NCBI GenBank assembly: GCA_002794775.1
Contig: NBAY01000003.1
Span: forward strand, 1,550,001-1,614,000
DNA length: 64,000 nt
Source: Porodaedalea pini
Taxonomy: Eukaryota > Basidiomycota > Agaricomycetes > Hymenochaetales > Hymenochaetaceae
Direction of reading: 5' to 3'
Both the position numbers and the translations under genes were made by a program. Positions within the stretch are counted from its first letter, which is position 1, and every line of letters begins with the position of its first letter. Positions 20,001 through 31,647 of this stretch are shown piece after piece. The notes under the pieces were generated by a model, which was not told the origin of the DNA, made no database searches, and saw only the letters and a program-made list of their open reading frames with translations.

Positions 20001-21420
20001 TCGCTGGGTGTTCAAACTCAAGCGCAAGGCAGATGGCTCTGTGGACAGGTACAAGGCAAGACTGGTTGCAAAGGGATACTCACAGCGACCAGGATTGGAG
20101 TTTTCACAGGTGTTTGCACCAACTGCAAAGTGGGCAGCACTACGTGCAATTCTGGCTATAGCTGCACTTGAGGACCTTGAGCTTTACAGTGTAGACATCT
20201 CCACCGCTTTTCTCAATGGTGAGATGGATCATGATGTCTACATGGACCAGCCTGAAGGGTTTGAGGAGTATTATGGTGCTGGATTTGTTCTTAAGCTAGT
20301 AAAGTCTATCTATGGACTGAAACAAGCTGGACGCCAGTGGCACAAGAAACTCGATTCAGTACTGAAGGGTATGGGCTTCCAACTGGTGCGCTGCGACAAC
20401 AGTATATGGGTCTATCGCAGAGAGGATGTGCGCATTATCATTCCTGTCTATGTTGATGACATGACCATTGCTGCAAAGTCGAAGGAGCAGTACCAGTTTG
20501 TGAAGAGTGAGTTGGAGAAGCACTTCAAGCTACATGACCTCGGGCCAACTTCATTCCTCTTGGGAGTTCACATTGAGCGTGATCGCTCTCAGCACTCTTT
20601 GTCTATATCTCAGCGCCAGTATATCATTGACATACTTGAGCGTTTTGAACTTAGCAATTGTGGCACTGTGACAACCCCACTACCTGAAGGTCATAAGCTT
20701 AGCAAGTCCATGGCTCCCAAGAATGATGAAGAGACTGCCTTCATGAAGACTGTTCCTTACAAGCAGTTGGTGGGCGCTCTCATGTATCTTGCTGTGGCTA
20801 CACGCCCAGACATTGCTTATGCAGTGGGAGTTCTGGCACGTTTTAGTGCTAATCCTAGCATGGCTCACTGGAAGGCTGCAAAGCACTTGTGTCGTTACCT
20901 TCAAGGTACCAAAGACTACAAGTTGACTTATGCATCTGACCCCAACTCAGCTGAGCTGTTCACCACATTCTCTGATGCAGACCATGGTGGTGATGAGGAT
21001 GACAGGCGCTCTACAAGTGGCATGGTGGTTAAAATGGGAACTGGTGCAATCAGTTGGGCAAGTCGGTTGCAAACCATTGTGACTCTCTCTACTACTGAGG
21101 CAGAATACATTGCTGCTGTACAATCAGGACAAGAGATCATATGGTTGCGCAACTTGCTCACTGAGTTTGGATATCATTTTGATGCCCCATCTGTTCTCTA
21201 TGTTGACAACCAGTCTGCATTAGCAGTTGCCAGAAATCCTGAACATCATGGGCGCATGAAACACCTGGATTTGCGTCATTACTGGCTGAGAGATGTGGTT
21301 GAAGCAGGCTATGTGGATGTGAGGTACTTGCCCACTAAGTCTATGCCAGCTGATATCATGACCAAAGCCCTTGGGCGCTTGAAAGTGGGAGAGATGTGTG
21401 GGATGTTAGGTCTTAGGTGA
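17005..21420 (+). CDS. gag-pol: Copia Gag-Pol polyprotein (copy 1)
   Basis: 1471 residues in one frame. Order: Gag with a CCHC zinc knuckle CEFCGIKGHPESKC (about 226); protease WIVDTGATCHMTP (about 303); integrase HHCC region LWHRRFAHLHHGD..CEPCIAGKQ (about 440-485) and DDE core FIDDFSRFW, DDKGGEYMPKEW, NGVAERANRTL (about 530-615); an acidic and Pro-rich linker (about 755-880); reverse transcriptase with VDISTAFLNGE and the catalytic YVDDM (about 1062-1150); RNase H with SDADHGGDEDDRRSTSG and STTEAEYIA (about 1320-1370). The integrase-before-RT order defines Ty1/copia. There is no Gag/Pol frameshift, so Gag and Pol come from one product by proteolysis. The ATG fits the end of the leader. I see no inactivating change. 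Confidence 0.97.
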   Translation: MSESAPADSLSSFNKLGEGNYPTWKFDMQAALQYKKLWRLVSGKESKPSSPPDKVELWEERAEQAAGLIYQKLENSMQILVQSHMGDPVEMWKALEKLHKQDNPAARFIAYDEFFGISKKEDESLTALVSRVEHGLHNIRNTRTSTLKLEEFEDELACVALVRSLPEEYSSFRSALLLLTDFKLKTLKEAFMQEQMNRQSRAGDQSMALKASSAPSKPSSLSQPVVCEFCGIKGHPESKCFKRRDAIEAIRAKRKDNKGKTKEKAQSAQQDDSESVQSAEFAGNASTPDFTNPHTPLILDAGTDWIVDTGATCHMTPHRHWFHKYSPNRTPIRLANNEIIYSVGVGTVRFQPVINGKDGHLLEFERVLHVPDLRNNLLSVLYLTRAKSYIVTIQRDKILFNRNGTLLFTANVTPNNAASLNGQVVPMSAFSALTSTCPLDLTLWHRRFAHLHHGDVKKLLNEHLVEGMVIKSKDLPDPICEPCIAGKQHRSNVSKLASHRASSLLQLVHSDVHGPLPIQSRNGYKYWITFIDDFSRFWAVLPLKKKSDAFSAFKHFKAYAENQLDLKIKATRDDKGGEYMPKEWDQLCENEGIHRQHTVRNEPHQNGVAERANRTLAEGITTMLNEAHLPATFWWDAVAAFVHVHNRSPTSAVNDNTPYQLWYKSKPDVSHFRIFGCTSYVHVQKDQCKQLQSHTQKCVFLGYPANYKGWLFWNPVTRKEIISDSAQFDERVFPGNSRTPVDLRVQSPPEAKDLPEQVGVESDDDDDVLPSPPPPVRPVDPPVPPPTRSPSSLSSAHKHTVSPPPSQTPPAKKARSEHPNQTQTPSSAPPPRPKPRTTTGAWDRMINPLMDYPGRRIPRPDPVPIPEPEVVHQPEMDVHMEDAEQHDELDVMSEEEMQAEVLMFNGLMDFGTNAGLEDKYIAFDDAFDYVFKSTNRLEHVFSAEVRKQYGPEPYQWKDIKGRPDAYLWEQAAMEEFISLIENGTFQPVRLPTGRKTIGCRWVFKLKRKADGSVDRYKARLVAKGYSQRPGLEFSQVFAPTAKWAALRAILAIAALEDLELYSVDISTAFLNGEMDHDVYMDQPEGFEEYYGAGFVLKLVKSIYGLKQAGRQWHKKLDSVLKGMGFQLVRCDNSIWVYRREDVRIIIPVYVDDMTIAAKSKEQYQFVKSELEKHFKLHDLGPTSFLLGVHIERDRSQHSLSISQRQYIIDILERFELSNCGTVTTPLPEGHKLSKSMAPKNDEETAFMKTVPYKQLVGALMYLAVATRPDIAYAVGVLARFSANPSMAHWKAAKHLCRYLQGTKDYKLTYASDPNSAELFTTFSDADHGGDEDDRRSTSGMVVKMGTGAISWASRLQTIVTLSTTEAEYIAAVQSGQEIIWLRNLLTEFGYHFDAPSVLYVDNQSALAVARNPEHHGRMKHLDLRHYWLRDVVEAGYVDVRYLPTKSMPADIMTKALGRLKVGEMCGMLGLR

Positions 21421-21448
21421 CTTACAGATGTGTCAGATCAGGTGGGAG

Positions 21449-21678
21449 TGTTGGAAGTGTGATTCTGACACTTATTTTATGTTTTCCATGCTTTTCTTGA
21501 TTTATTCCCACGCCTCTGTTCGCACATGCGCGCGCATGTGCGAACATCACGTGATTTTTGTCTTATGTAATATTAGCTTCAAAGCGGCTGAGACAATGTA
21601 TGAGTGTCCCTATCTGTTGCACTCATCCATTGGACTCAGGTGTGAAGTGTGACCCCTTTTGGTTCACTGCTGCTAATA
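21449..21678 (+). repeat. 3' LTR, copia copy 1
   Basis: TGTTGGAAG..GCTAATA, 230 bp, with the same 28-nt palindrome at 21518-21545. It is preceded by the polypurine tract and followed by AAAAC at 21679-21683, the second half of the target duplication. Confidence 0.92.
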
Positions 21679-21699
21679 AAAACCGGTCAGAGAGAGCAT

Positions 21700-21933
21700 T
21701 TGCATCAAATTTCACAACTCACAGTTCAGCGGGTCGGCTTTGCTGTTGTAGCATATTTCTTCCCACTTGATTTCGACTGCTTTTTTGCGGGAGTTTTGGG
21801 GACCTGATTGGGGACTTCATTTTTCCTGGGGCGACCAACAGGGTGTTTCTTCATCTGCACAGCTAATTCCGCAGCTAGTTCTTCACCGTCTTTGAGTTTT
21901 TTGGACTTCTTTCTGACACGTTGAGGCGGCATC
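21700..21933 (-). pseudogene. AT-hook gene, first exon, split by copia copy 1
   Basis: Minus-strand ATG at 21933: MPPQRVRKKSKKLKDGEELA, then KHPVGRPRKNEVPNQ with the core PRGRP-like AT-hook (GRPRK), a DNA minor-groove binding motif. The exon reaches AKPTR, a TGA (about 21735, possibly a decayed CGA), then ACT and a donor GTGAGT near 21730. With the copia element and one AAAAC removed, the intron would be about 55 nt, with CTGAC as branch site and CATAG as acceptor, continuing at 15770. That splicing model is inference. The product would be a small basic nuclear protein of unknown role. Confidence 0.5.
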
Positions 21934-21968
21934 GTGGGGTCAGGAAAAGAAACGCAATTCGATTTCAC

Positions 21969-22254
21969 TTAGAGCATCGGATATTTTTGCTTACCGAATA
22001 TTTTGGTACCTAAGCCTCCTGAAAGATGTCGGCGACCTCTACCTCCTTCATGACTATTGCTTTCATGCCGACTGAGCCATTGTGGACCAAGGTTGAAGGT
22101 AGGGAACTGGCTATCCCAATGCGGCAAGAATACAAAAGGAGGGTTCAGGGCATCAAAATGCACCGGTCTCATCTTTATCTCTCATCCTTCTCCTCCCATC
22201 CCCATCAGTCTTGCTCTCCCGCCTCATCGCTCACCCCTATAAGTACCCATTGCT
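21969..22254. promoter_or_regulatory. Divergent intergenic region
   Basis: About 300 bp between the minus-strand AT-hook gene start and the plus-strand gene at 22255. It has pyrimidine-rich stretches (ctcatccttctcctcccatcc) typical of fungal promoters and CCCTATAAGTA 20 bp before the ATG. No specific site can be named. Confidence 0.3.
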
Positions 22255-24728
22255 ATGGAAGGACAAGCTGGACGGCATCCTATGGATCCTTCTAGTGACA
22301 TAGTCATGGTTAATGGTACGGAATAGATCACCACGTTCTAAGTCTTTGGTGGCTTACAAACAGGCATTTTGTGTAGCACCCAGTGAAGTTCATGATCATG
22401 AAGACACCATGGAAGACTCTGAGCAGTTGCAAGAGGTGCTATCTGGTAAGCATATGTCTTCCCTGGTAAGTTCCATGGGCCCTTCTGACGTGACGTCAGA
22501 TGAAGTTTCTTCTGAAGGACCTGCAGAGAATGATTCAAAAGGAAAGGGAAAGGAAGTGGCTCGAGAGAGTTCAGGGGAGGAATCTAGTCGTAGTAGCCAT
22601 AAGTACTATTTATACAATTGCTGCGGGATCGTCCTGATGCATCTGTGCACTATTTTTCAGTGTCCGAAAGTGCAGTGCTAAAGAAGCAGCTCATTCAAGC
22701 GAAGGCATCACAGTCCTATGATGAAGTTGTGGTAATTGCGGAGGCAGCTGTTGCTAAGCATGGTCAGATTGAGGAAAAGTCAAAGCGGTGTAAAAAAATG
22801 TCTTCACGCCAGAAAAAATTATGATTCTCTCTTGGCTAGGATAACCCAACTCGAGTCACAAATCCACACAAGCGAGGCCACCATGCTTCGAACTGTTCAA
22901 GATGTTGCTGCAGCCGACGAGGCACGTTCTTCGGAGGCCCAGGTCAGCCTTCTTTTTGTCACGGATTGGGTTAATACGTTGGAGGAGAAAAATGAACAAA
23001 GCGAAATCAATGCGCGTCGAGTAGAAGATGAAATACGTGGTGTACTTAGTCTTCATACGGATGCTATTCTCGGAGTAAAGCTCCTTCTCTAGTATCACTC
23101 TACTTGATTCTCACATTCTGATTTAGGAGCCTGAAGCAGCGGATAAGTTGCGCCTTCGAAAATTAATCGAGGAAGGAAAGATTATACTCCTTATGGGATT
23201 CAGTGTTGTGGAGCGTGTCCTGCAGATTTGCTACTGCTCAGGAAACACTTCAAATAATGAGGATGTCTGCAAGCCTAAAAGGATTCATTATTTCATCCCG
23301 ATCGACCACCCTCGTATTCAGGAAAACACAGCGTATGACCTGTGGACATACGAACGGGTCTTGAGGGACCTTGTGCAGCGCACTCAACCCCCAAAGGCAG
23401 GCCCTGGTGTGCCCTTTGAGGCATTCAAATCAATCGCCAATATAACGGAAAACCACGCATTTGATCTCAGGCAACTCTATCCGAAGTACGACAGAGAGAA
23501 GGTAATCCAAAACTTGCACGACTTGTTAGCTGCTTTTATGCGTGCTCATGAACGGCCGAGTTTCTGGGAGATGAATGCTTCGCTTTCCTTTGCCGTGAGG
23601 GTGGAACAGGCAGGATATGGAGATTGCAAACCTTTCTGCGACTGGGCCCAATACAATGATGTGGACGCCCTTGTTCTGGCGGAAGTTATTAGGAGCAGAC
23701 TTCTGCAGGCATCCGAGATATCCACGGAGCTAAAGGGGAAACCCGAGACTATGAGCAAAATCAAGAGTTTCGCAGGCCACGAAGCAATGTGGATTTTCAA
23801 TCAGTATCAGCAAAAGTCTAAAAAGAGTTGGCCTAAAAGAGGCTCTGCTCACTACTCCATGCACTCTTCCCAACTCTCTGACGTGGGCTCTACCCCTTGT
23901 GATACTGTATTGGGCGCGCAATTTGATTTGAAAAAGAGACTTATGCGCAATTCTGTCAACCGAATCGCATACGTACTTCGTCTCGCCTTCAGGCAACGAA
24001 AAGAGGATGTGGATATCTTGTTTAGCACTTCCCCAATACCGCAACTGGAGGGACCGGAAAAATATGATTTTAAGTCAGCCGATAGTCGAATGAGAGAATA
24101 TGCCGGTCTTGTTGTGGATCCTTGTAATGAAGCAAGCTTGTCGTATGAAGAACTGGACGCCCGAGTACTTCTCGCAGAGGCCAGTGCACCAGTGGGCAGT
24201 GTGAAGCACTCGCTATGCAGGAATTACAGGAATCTTAGGGCGTATATGCCTTTCATCAAAGACCTGTCTGCGCTATCGGCAGCTCTCAAGCTCTTGGAGG
24301 ACGGAATTGCCGACATTCTATTGTGGGAAGATGCCTATGACTCACTTGTAGTTGCGTTACACAGAGGTGCCCATGATATGTCCGAGCCTGTGGAATCTTA
24401 CGAAGCTGCAATAAAGGCATTGGAGGAGCGTGGCGTTTCGCAGGGGCAGTTTAAGGAGTGTGCTCCACATTTCAGAGCAATTTTGGCCATCCAGCAGGGA
24501 ATCAACATGCATAACAGTATCCCCAATGGACCTATAAGCGTAGGGTTCCCCCTTCCACATGTGGACAATGTGGTGCGATCCAGTGAACGGGAATCCAGTG
24601 CATTGCAATCCTATCTGTCGTCATCTGCAAAATCATTTCACAAGTGTCCCGCTGACGATCATGCCCTTACGATGAGGCCAGAGAAAAAAAAAATCAATTG
24701 GATTACCTGCATGATGAAGGCCCTCTAA
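22255..24728 (+). CDS. Unrecognised multi-exon gene, coiled-coil middle
   Basis: Likely start MEGQAGRHPMDPSSDIVMVN, then an intron of about 48 nt (acceptor ACAAACAG), an acidic Ser/Glu-rich exon (EDTMEDSEQLQEVL, SKGKGKEVARESSGEESSRS), an intron ending TTTTTCAG near 22661, a Lys/Glu-rich helical stretch (VLKKQLIQAKASQ; ITQLESQIHTSEAT) likely to form a coiled coil, an intron starting GTAAAG near 23075 and ending GATTTAG at 23128, and a long last exon of about 500 codons ending TAA-free to TAG/TAA at 24728. The last exon is intact (FDLRQLYPKYDREK; FLRLAFRQRKED-like stretches). A frame change sits at a run of seven A near 22793. I recognise no family. It may be a host or hypothetical agaricomycete gene; no transposon motif is visible. 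Confidence 0.45.
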
Positions 24729-24890
24729 TTCAAGGGGAGGCATGGCTCGTGGAGACACGTCCCCGCCATCCCCCTCACTTCATCCTTGCTCCAGCCAGGC
24801 CCCTCTAATTCGTTTAATGCCAGAAGGGAGGCACGGCTCATGGAAACACATCCTGGTCCCTCCTCACTTTGTCCTCGTCCCAGCCACCTC
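24717..24890 (+). repeat. Two diverged ~95-bp tandem copies
   Basis: A unit containing CCCTCTAATTC, GGGAGGCA.GGCTC.TGGA.ACAC and CTCACTT..TCCT.G..CCAGCC is present twice in tandem with about 15 per cent difference, directly overlapping the stop of the preceding gene. Confidence 0.5.
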
Positions 24891-24919
24891 CCCCACTGAC
24901 TAGCATCAGACTTATGAGA

Positions 24920-25060
24920 ACTACAGAAGAGAGGGTGGAAGAGAGGGTAGAAGTGACCAGAAACGGAGACACGACTACCACTCCGGAAGAGAGGATAGAG
25001 ACTACCAGAGACGGAAATACAGCTACTCCAGAAGAGGGGGTAGACGTGGACATCACTGAG
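24920..25060 (+). repeat. Degenerate GAAGAGAGG minisatellite
   Basis: Three to four imperfect units of GAAGAGAGGRTAGA..ACYAGARACGGARA encode, in one short plus frame, repeated TEERVE / TPEERIETTRDGN / TPEEGV-like peptides. Whether it is translated is unknown. Confidence 0.4.
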
Positions 25061-25084
25061 AGAGTTCCAGAAGAGTTGCTCTGA

Positions 25085-25480
25085 CATCACAACGATGACC
25101 TCGAGGCATCCAAGGTGGTCACTGGAGCAGCGGTAATGAGGAGGGACTCAAGCGTGGATCAAATTGGTCTGAACGATCAGACACATGCTCTCACATAGCC
25201 TCAAATCCTTTTGTCTACTATTTCCTTTTGTATTCCTCCTACTAAGTCTTCTTTCATACAGAAATACCAGGGTTTTGTATGATTAGTTGTGTAGAATGTA
25301 CATTTTATTTATTCAATGATTGAAGTTTACTGCTAGAAAGTGACCATGATGATGGAGTGCGTGATGTTCTGCACCGCTCAACTCATTGTCCATCACTACA
25401 ATAGCCTTTGGGCACGGCAAGACTGCATATGGTCCAAGAGTGAAGGATGCAGAGGTTGAGACAAGTCTTGCATTACTCAC
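25085..25480. other. Gap with a short Tc1-like remnant
   Basis: No gene. About 55 bp at 25385-25440 (gggcacggcaagactgcat) resemble the transposase segment at 25960-26010, an old duplicate. The rest shows nothing I can name. Confidence 0.4.
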
Positions 25481-26063
25481 TCACACTGTTCAATATGCGC
25501 AGGAGGATGTTTCTCACATCAAGGAACAGTAGTTATGCATACATCATATAGACAGAATATATTACATTGTTGGACCAGTTGAGACAGTGACAAGGAAGCC
25601 TGTATCCACTTGATGAAGAAACCCGACACTAACAGAGATAACTGCAATGATGATAGAAAGCACGACAGTCCGCAGCACTGATAGACATGGTTTCACCGTA
25701 AAGCTTCACGAATACCAAAGCGTCCGTTTCCTCATCACTGAATTTGACCTGATGAAGTCGAGATTTCAGCAGAGAGAATGCCAGCTCAATCAGGTTGAAG
25801 TCCGGAGAATACGTGGGGAGAAATTCCAGCTTCATGCCCCTGTGTGGAGTCAGATCAGTAAGAGCCCTGCGTCGCAGCACGACAGGTCAAAATAGATGGA
25901 CCTTGACTCAATGAGTTCGCGGATTTCCAGTGACTTGTGGATTGTGCAGTTGTCCATCACCATGACAGAGTTTTGGGCCGGCCAAGATTGCATGTGGTCC
26001 AAGAGATCTGATAAATGTGGAGAAGGAGGTGGCATTGAAGGATCCTTCCAGTATTGTACAGTC
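25481..26063 (-). repeat. Inverted repeat arm (partner 13708-14290)
   Basis: Mirror image of 13708-14290. It includes the end of a second copy of the host gene's last exon (minus of its partner: YAQEDVSHIKEQ-stop near 25505-25535) with different sequence further upstream (TSALLTHTVQ instead of IGLLNCIVR). The two gene ends are thus paralogues, not a simple recent copy of the whole gene. Confidence 0.65.
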
Positions 26064-26861
26064 AAGCATGCCAGTCGAAGTGATTGCGGGCAAGATCAAA
26101 TACCTAGAAGAGGCAAGCAGTCAGATCTGCAGTCATAAAGGTAAGCATCGCACCTTTTTCCCCATGTAAAGATCACTTTCCGACATGCCTGATAACCCTG
26201 CAAAGCCCATGCTTTCTTCCTCAAGAAGGTACGTCGGTCGCATGCACTCTCATCGACAAAGACGAGCTGTTCTGCCTCATATTGAGATCCCATTCTCAAT
26301 GTGTACCGGAGCCAAGCGGACTCGCTGCGTTCAAGTGCCCTTTTCGATATCTTGAGCAGAGTAAGTTTGCTGATGCGAAGCCATAAGCATCACCGCACCA
26401 TCTTCAGAGTGAACCCAGCCCGGCGCAGAGACCTCCATACTGTAGTGTCTGAAACCTTCTTGCCTGTTACCCTTTCCAGCTCCTCCCTCACCTCGTCTAA
26501 GTACTGGTCCTTGCGATGCTCTATTGTGCTCAAGAGATACTATAGTTCAGTTAGCCACAGCAAGTCATTACAATTCAAAAAATGCACTCACCTGTGTATC
26601 CGCATAATCAAGCAACCTTGGTCTTCTGGTCCTCGTGCCCTCCTGTCGTAAATGCCCCATGTGCTCGTGTTGAGCAACAGTTTGGTGGATTGTTGCTCGA
26701 TGGATATCTATTACCCTGGCCAGGTCATGCACGGTGAAGAGTCGTGACTGATACAGTCTGAATATGATGTGTCTTGCATCATCTGAGAGTGCCTTGCCTG
26801 AAACCATCATGGAATGACCTGAGAGGAGGAGGAAGTAGAGTGTTGGCTTTTGTGTTTGCAT
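25629..26861 (-). pseudogene. Tc1/mariner-like transposase, near full
   Basis: Minus-strand pieces in order. N-terminal helix-turn-helix (ALSDDARHIIFRLYQSRLFT, DIHRATIHQTVAQH) at 26861-26568, an intron, a weak middle part near 26400, first catalytic Asp in LVFVDESACDRRTFLRKKAW (26270-26200), a frame change near 26105, second Asp in VMDNCTIHKS (about 25955), an intron near 25900-25840, and third acidic residue in LPTYSPDFNLIEL, ending HHCSYLC-stop at 25629. This is the cut-and-paste DDE transposase plan of the IS630/Tc1/mariner group. The N of the usual NPIE is changed to L here (FNLIEL), and frame breaks suggest it is dead. Terminal inverted repeats were not identified. Confidence 0.8.
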
Positions 26862-27447
26862 GGCGGTGGCTTGGCTAACATGTGCTCACGTGCTCACAGG
26901 TGTTGGTAGTATGCACAGAAATTTGAGCGTAGCAGTTGAAGCACAAAGCGAATGGACAGAAAACTTGCAGGAAAGATGGCTTTTATGTGTCTGATAATTA
27001 CACAAAAAGAATCATAATCTTAGCGGTCTTCTCGCCCATGCTGCAAGACCTGTTGTGAGAAGAGGAAGGTGGAAAGAGCTCGAAGTGGAACACAAACCTT
27101 GCTGCTGCACCATGAATACTGCATGGATTGGCTTCAGACTTGCAGGAGCTGTTGGTATAGTCATATACTTAATTTACAGTCATGGGAAAGAATTTTATAG
27201 GTAGATGTAGGGGAGCCATAATTTTTGAATCTCAGTGGAAATGTATGAGAGAACAGACTGGCTGCACTTGTTTGATCTCCACCCACCTACACAGTCAATG
27301 TATTGCTCCCTATTTTACATATTTCTGCTCCTGAGAACCATGCCTATTTTTTGAGTACTTAATGAGCAGGTACTGCACAGAATTTACAGAGAAAATCAAC
27401 ATTTATTCTATTTTTCGACGTTTTGGCTCAGACGCGGCTCATTTCAC
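26862..27447. other. Gap: no gene recognised
   Basis: About 590 bp, increasingly AT-rich toward 27447. It probably contains the 5' flank of the Tc1-like element and the truncated start of the Helitron fragment. No ORF, repeat or terminus could be assigned. Confidence 0.4.
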
Positions 27448-27996
27448 GTGAAATGCATGTGTCGCAGGACTTATGAAAATGGCTGTAAGACAAAATGCCA
27501 GCTCATAAAAAATAGAGAGTCTGTAACAATCAATATCAATAGAGATCAAATATGCATTCTACCTAACTTTGCAATGACTGACTATGCATCACAAGGTAGA
27601 ACAAGATTGTATAATGTGATTGATCTGAACGACTGTCAGAATCATCAGTCATATTATACTTGTCTTTCTAGAAGCTCTTCTGCAGAGGGAACTATAATAT
27701 TACAGGGCTTTGATAAAAACAAGATCATGGGTGGCATTAGTGGATATCTAAGACAAGAATTCAGAGAGCTTGAGATACTTGATGAACTGACCAAAGAAAG
27801 ATATGAGGGAAGACTTCCATCACATGTAAATGCACATACAAGAGGTGTACTACTGAGACAATATATGAATTACAAAGGATCAAATCACCAGCCCTCTCAT
27901 TTACACTCTGCAATTGCTTGGACAGATGAGCTTGTTCTTTCAGATAACAAATATAGTCAATGGAATTCATGCCATGTAAAGCATAATATTAAATGA
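27448..27996 (+). pseudogene. Helitron helicase, C-terminal end
   Basis: 182 residues. They match the last helicase motifs of fungal Helitron RepHel proteins (PIF1-like, superfamily 1): FAMTDYASQGRTR (motif V region), YYTCLSRSSSAEGT (motif VI with the Arg finger region) and the trailing GGISGYLRQEFRELEILDE segment seen in agaricomycete Helitron proteins. The HUH replication-initiator domain and helicase motifs I-IV are absent, so this is a 3' remnant of a rolling-circle transposon. The region is clearly more AT-rich than its neighbours. The stop is at 27994-27996; the next ORF begins one base later in another frame. Confidence 0.8.
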
Positions 27997-27997
27997 G

Positions 27998-29047
27998 ATG
28001 AATGAGCAGAGAGTAGATAAAAAAGATGAAGAAATAATGCCAAATAATAAAACTAAGATACTCAGTGACACATTAGCCAGTACATCATATTTAGGGAAAA
28101 GAAATAGTGATAATGACAGTGAAGGCTCTACCTTAAATACTCCAAGTAAGCGACATAAAGCAAGTGAATATAATCAAAACAGTGCAAGCTCATCACCTTT
28201 AGGACTAAGATGGGATTCAGTAAGTTATAGTTGTGCGTATGACTCTGTATTGCCTATTTTATTCAATTTATACATAGAAGACTATGAGAGGTGGTATAAT
28301 ATATATTCACAGTATCAAATTAAATTGCATGATCATTTTCAAAGGGTAACAAATTCAATAAGCAGCTTTGAAGAAGAAAGAGATGCCATTCGTAGTAAAC
28401 TTTTCAAAGAGAACAAAAATCAGTTTCCATTAGGTCATAAATTAACAGCTGTAGCCTCTGTTGTGCAGAAATGCCTAGAAGCAAAAGAACCTATAATATA
28501 TAAGCAAAGCCAGTGTATTCAATGTAATAGGTCTAAACATAGTCTTTTATTATCCTCATTTATTCCATGTTTTACAGAAGACTTTAATACAGCTCCTGAA
28601 TGGTATTTATTCAGCAGTCAATATAAAAACATCAATACATACCCTTCTATTCAACAATGGCTTAACTATTACTTTGGTTCAATGTCAGTAACATGTAGAC
28701 AATGTCAAATAGATTATACAGCTGACACCAATGTACAATTTCATATCAGTGAGTCAACAAATGTTGTAGCTGTGCAGTTGTATAATTATGAGATTATAAT
28801 TGATCATGAGGTTGTTATAAAATGTACACCATGTTTGAAAAAATACAAATTGCGAGGTCTGATTTATGGTGGTAACAATCACTTCACTTGTAGAATAATA
28901 GATAAGTCTGGACTGGTCTGGTATAATGACGGTATAACCACTGGCAGAGTTTCAAATGCAGAAAAGTATCTATCACAGTATAGTGATTATGAGCTTCATG
29001 GCGAAGGGAAAACTACAGCAGTCATTGCTCTATATGCTATTATTTAA
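27998..29047 (+). CDS. Helitron-associated USP-like cysteine protease domain
   Basis: 349 residues. After a low-complexity Asn/Ser/Lys-rich start with a KRHK basic patch, a domain begins LRWDSVSYSCAYDSVLPILF, in which SCAYDS resembles the catalytic Cys box of ubiquitin-specific (C19) proteases. Cys pairs follow (QCIQCNR about 165; TCRQCQ about 228) that could bind zinc, and GLIYGGNNHFTCRIIDKSG (about 288) resembles the catalytic His box, with WYNDG after it. From memory of the family, agaricomycete Helitron helicases often carry such a domain as a C-terminal extension; here it is a separate frame with its own ATG, or the two are split by a frameshift. Protease activity is inference. The ORF itself looks intact. 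Confidence 0.6.
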   Translation: MNEQRVDKKDEEIMPNNKTKILSDTLASTSYLGKRNSDNDSEGSTLNTPSKRHKASEYNQNSASSSPLGLRWDSVSYSCAYDSVLPILFNLYIEDYERWYNIYSQYQIKLHDHFQRVTNSISSFEEERDAIRSKLFKENKNQFPLGHKLTAVASVVQKCLEAKEPIIYKQSQCIQCNRSKHSLLLSSFIPCFTEDFNTAPEWYLFSSQYKNINTYPSIQQWLNYYFGSMSVTCRQCQIDYTADTNVQFHISESTNVVAVQLYNYEIIIDHEVVIKCTPCLKKYKLRGLIYGGNNHFTCRIIDKSGLVWYNDGITTGRVSNAEKYLSQYSDYELHGEGKTTAVIALYAII

Positions 29048-29090
29048 TGTACAACATGCAGTGTAAAGGAGGAGGGATGGGGAGGTAGCA

Positions 29091-31647
<2,557 letters not shown>

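Larger units (their letters stand above)
15788..21678 (+). mobile_element. Ty1/copia retrotransposon, copy 1, full length
   Basis: A 5.9-kb element with two 230-bp LTRs, half-tRNA(iMet) primer site, one uninterrupted gag-pol frame, a purine-rich tract (ggtgggag) before the 3' LTR and a perfect 5-bp target duplication. It is inserted inside what looks like an intron of the minus-strand AT-hook gene. Its protein is the same as that of copy 2 at 36249-42195, and the untranslated leader frames match too, with coordinates summing to 57927. The copy looks young and possibly active. Confidence 0.95.

Noticed and set aside
27448..29047. Bacterial or viral origin of the AT-rich block
   Set aside because: Helicase motifs and protease-like tail match fungal Helitrons, which explains the content without transfer from bacteria or a virus.
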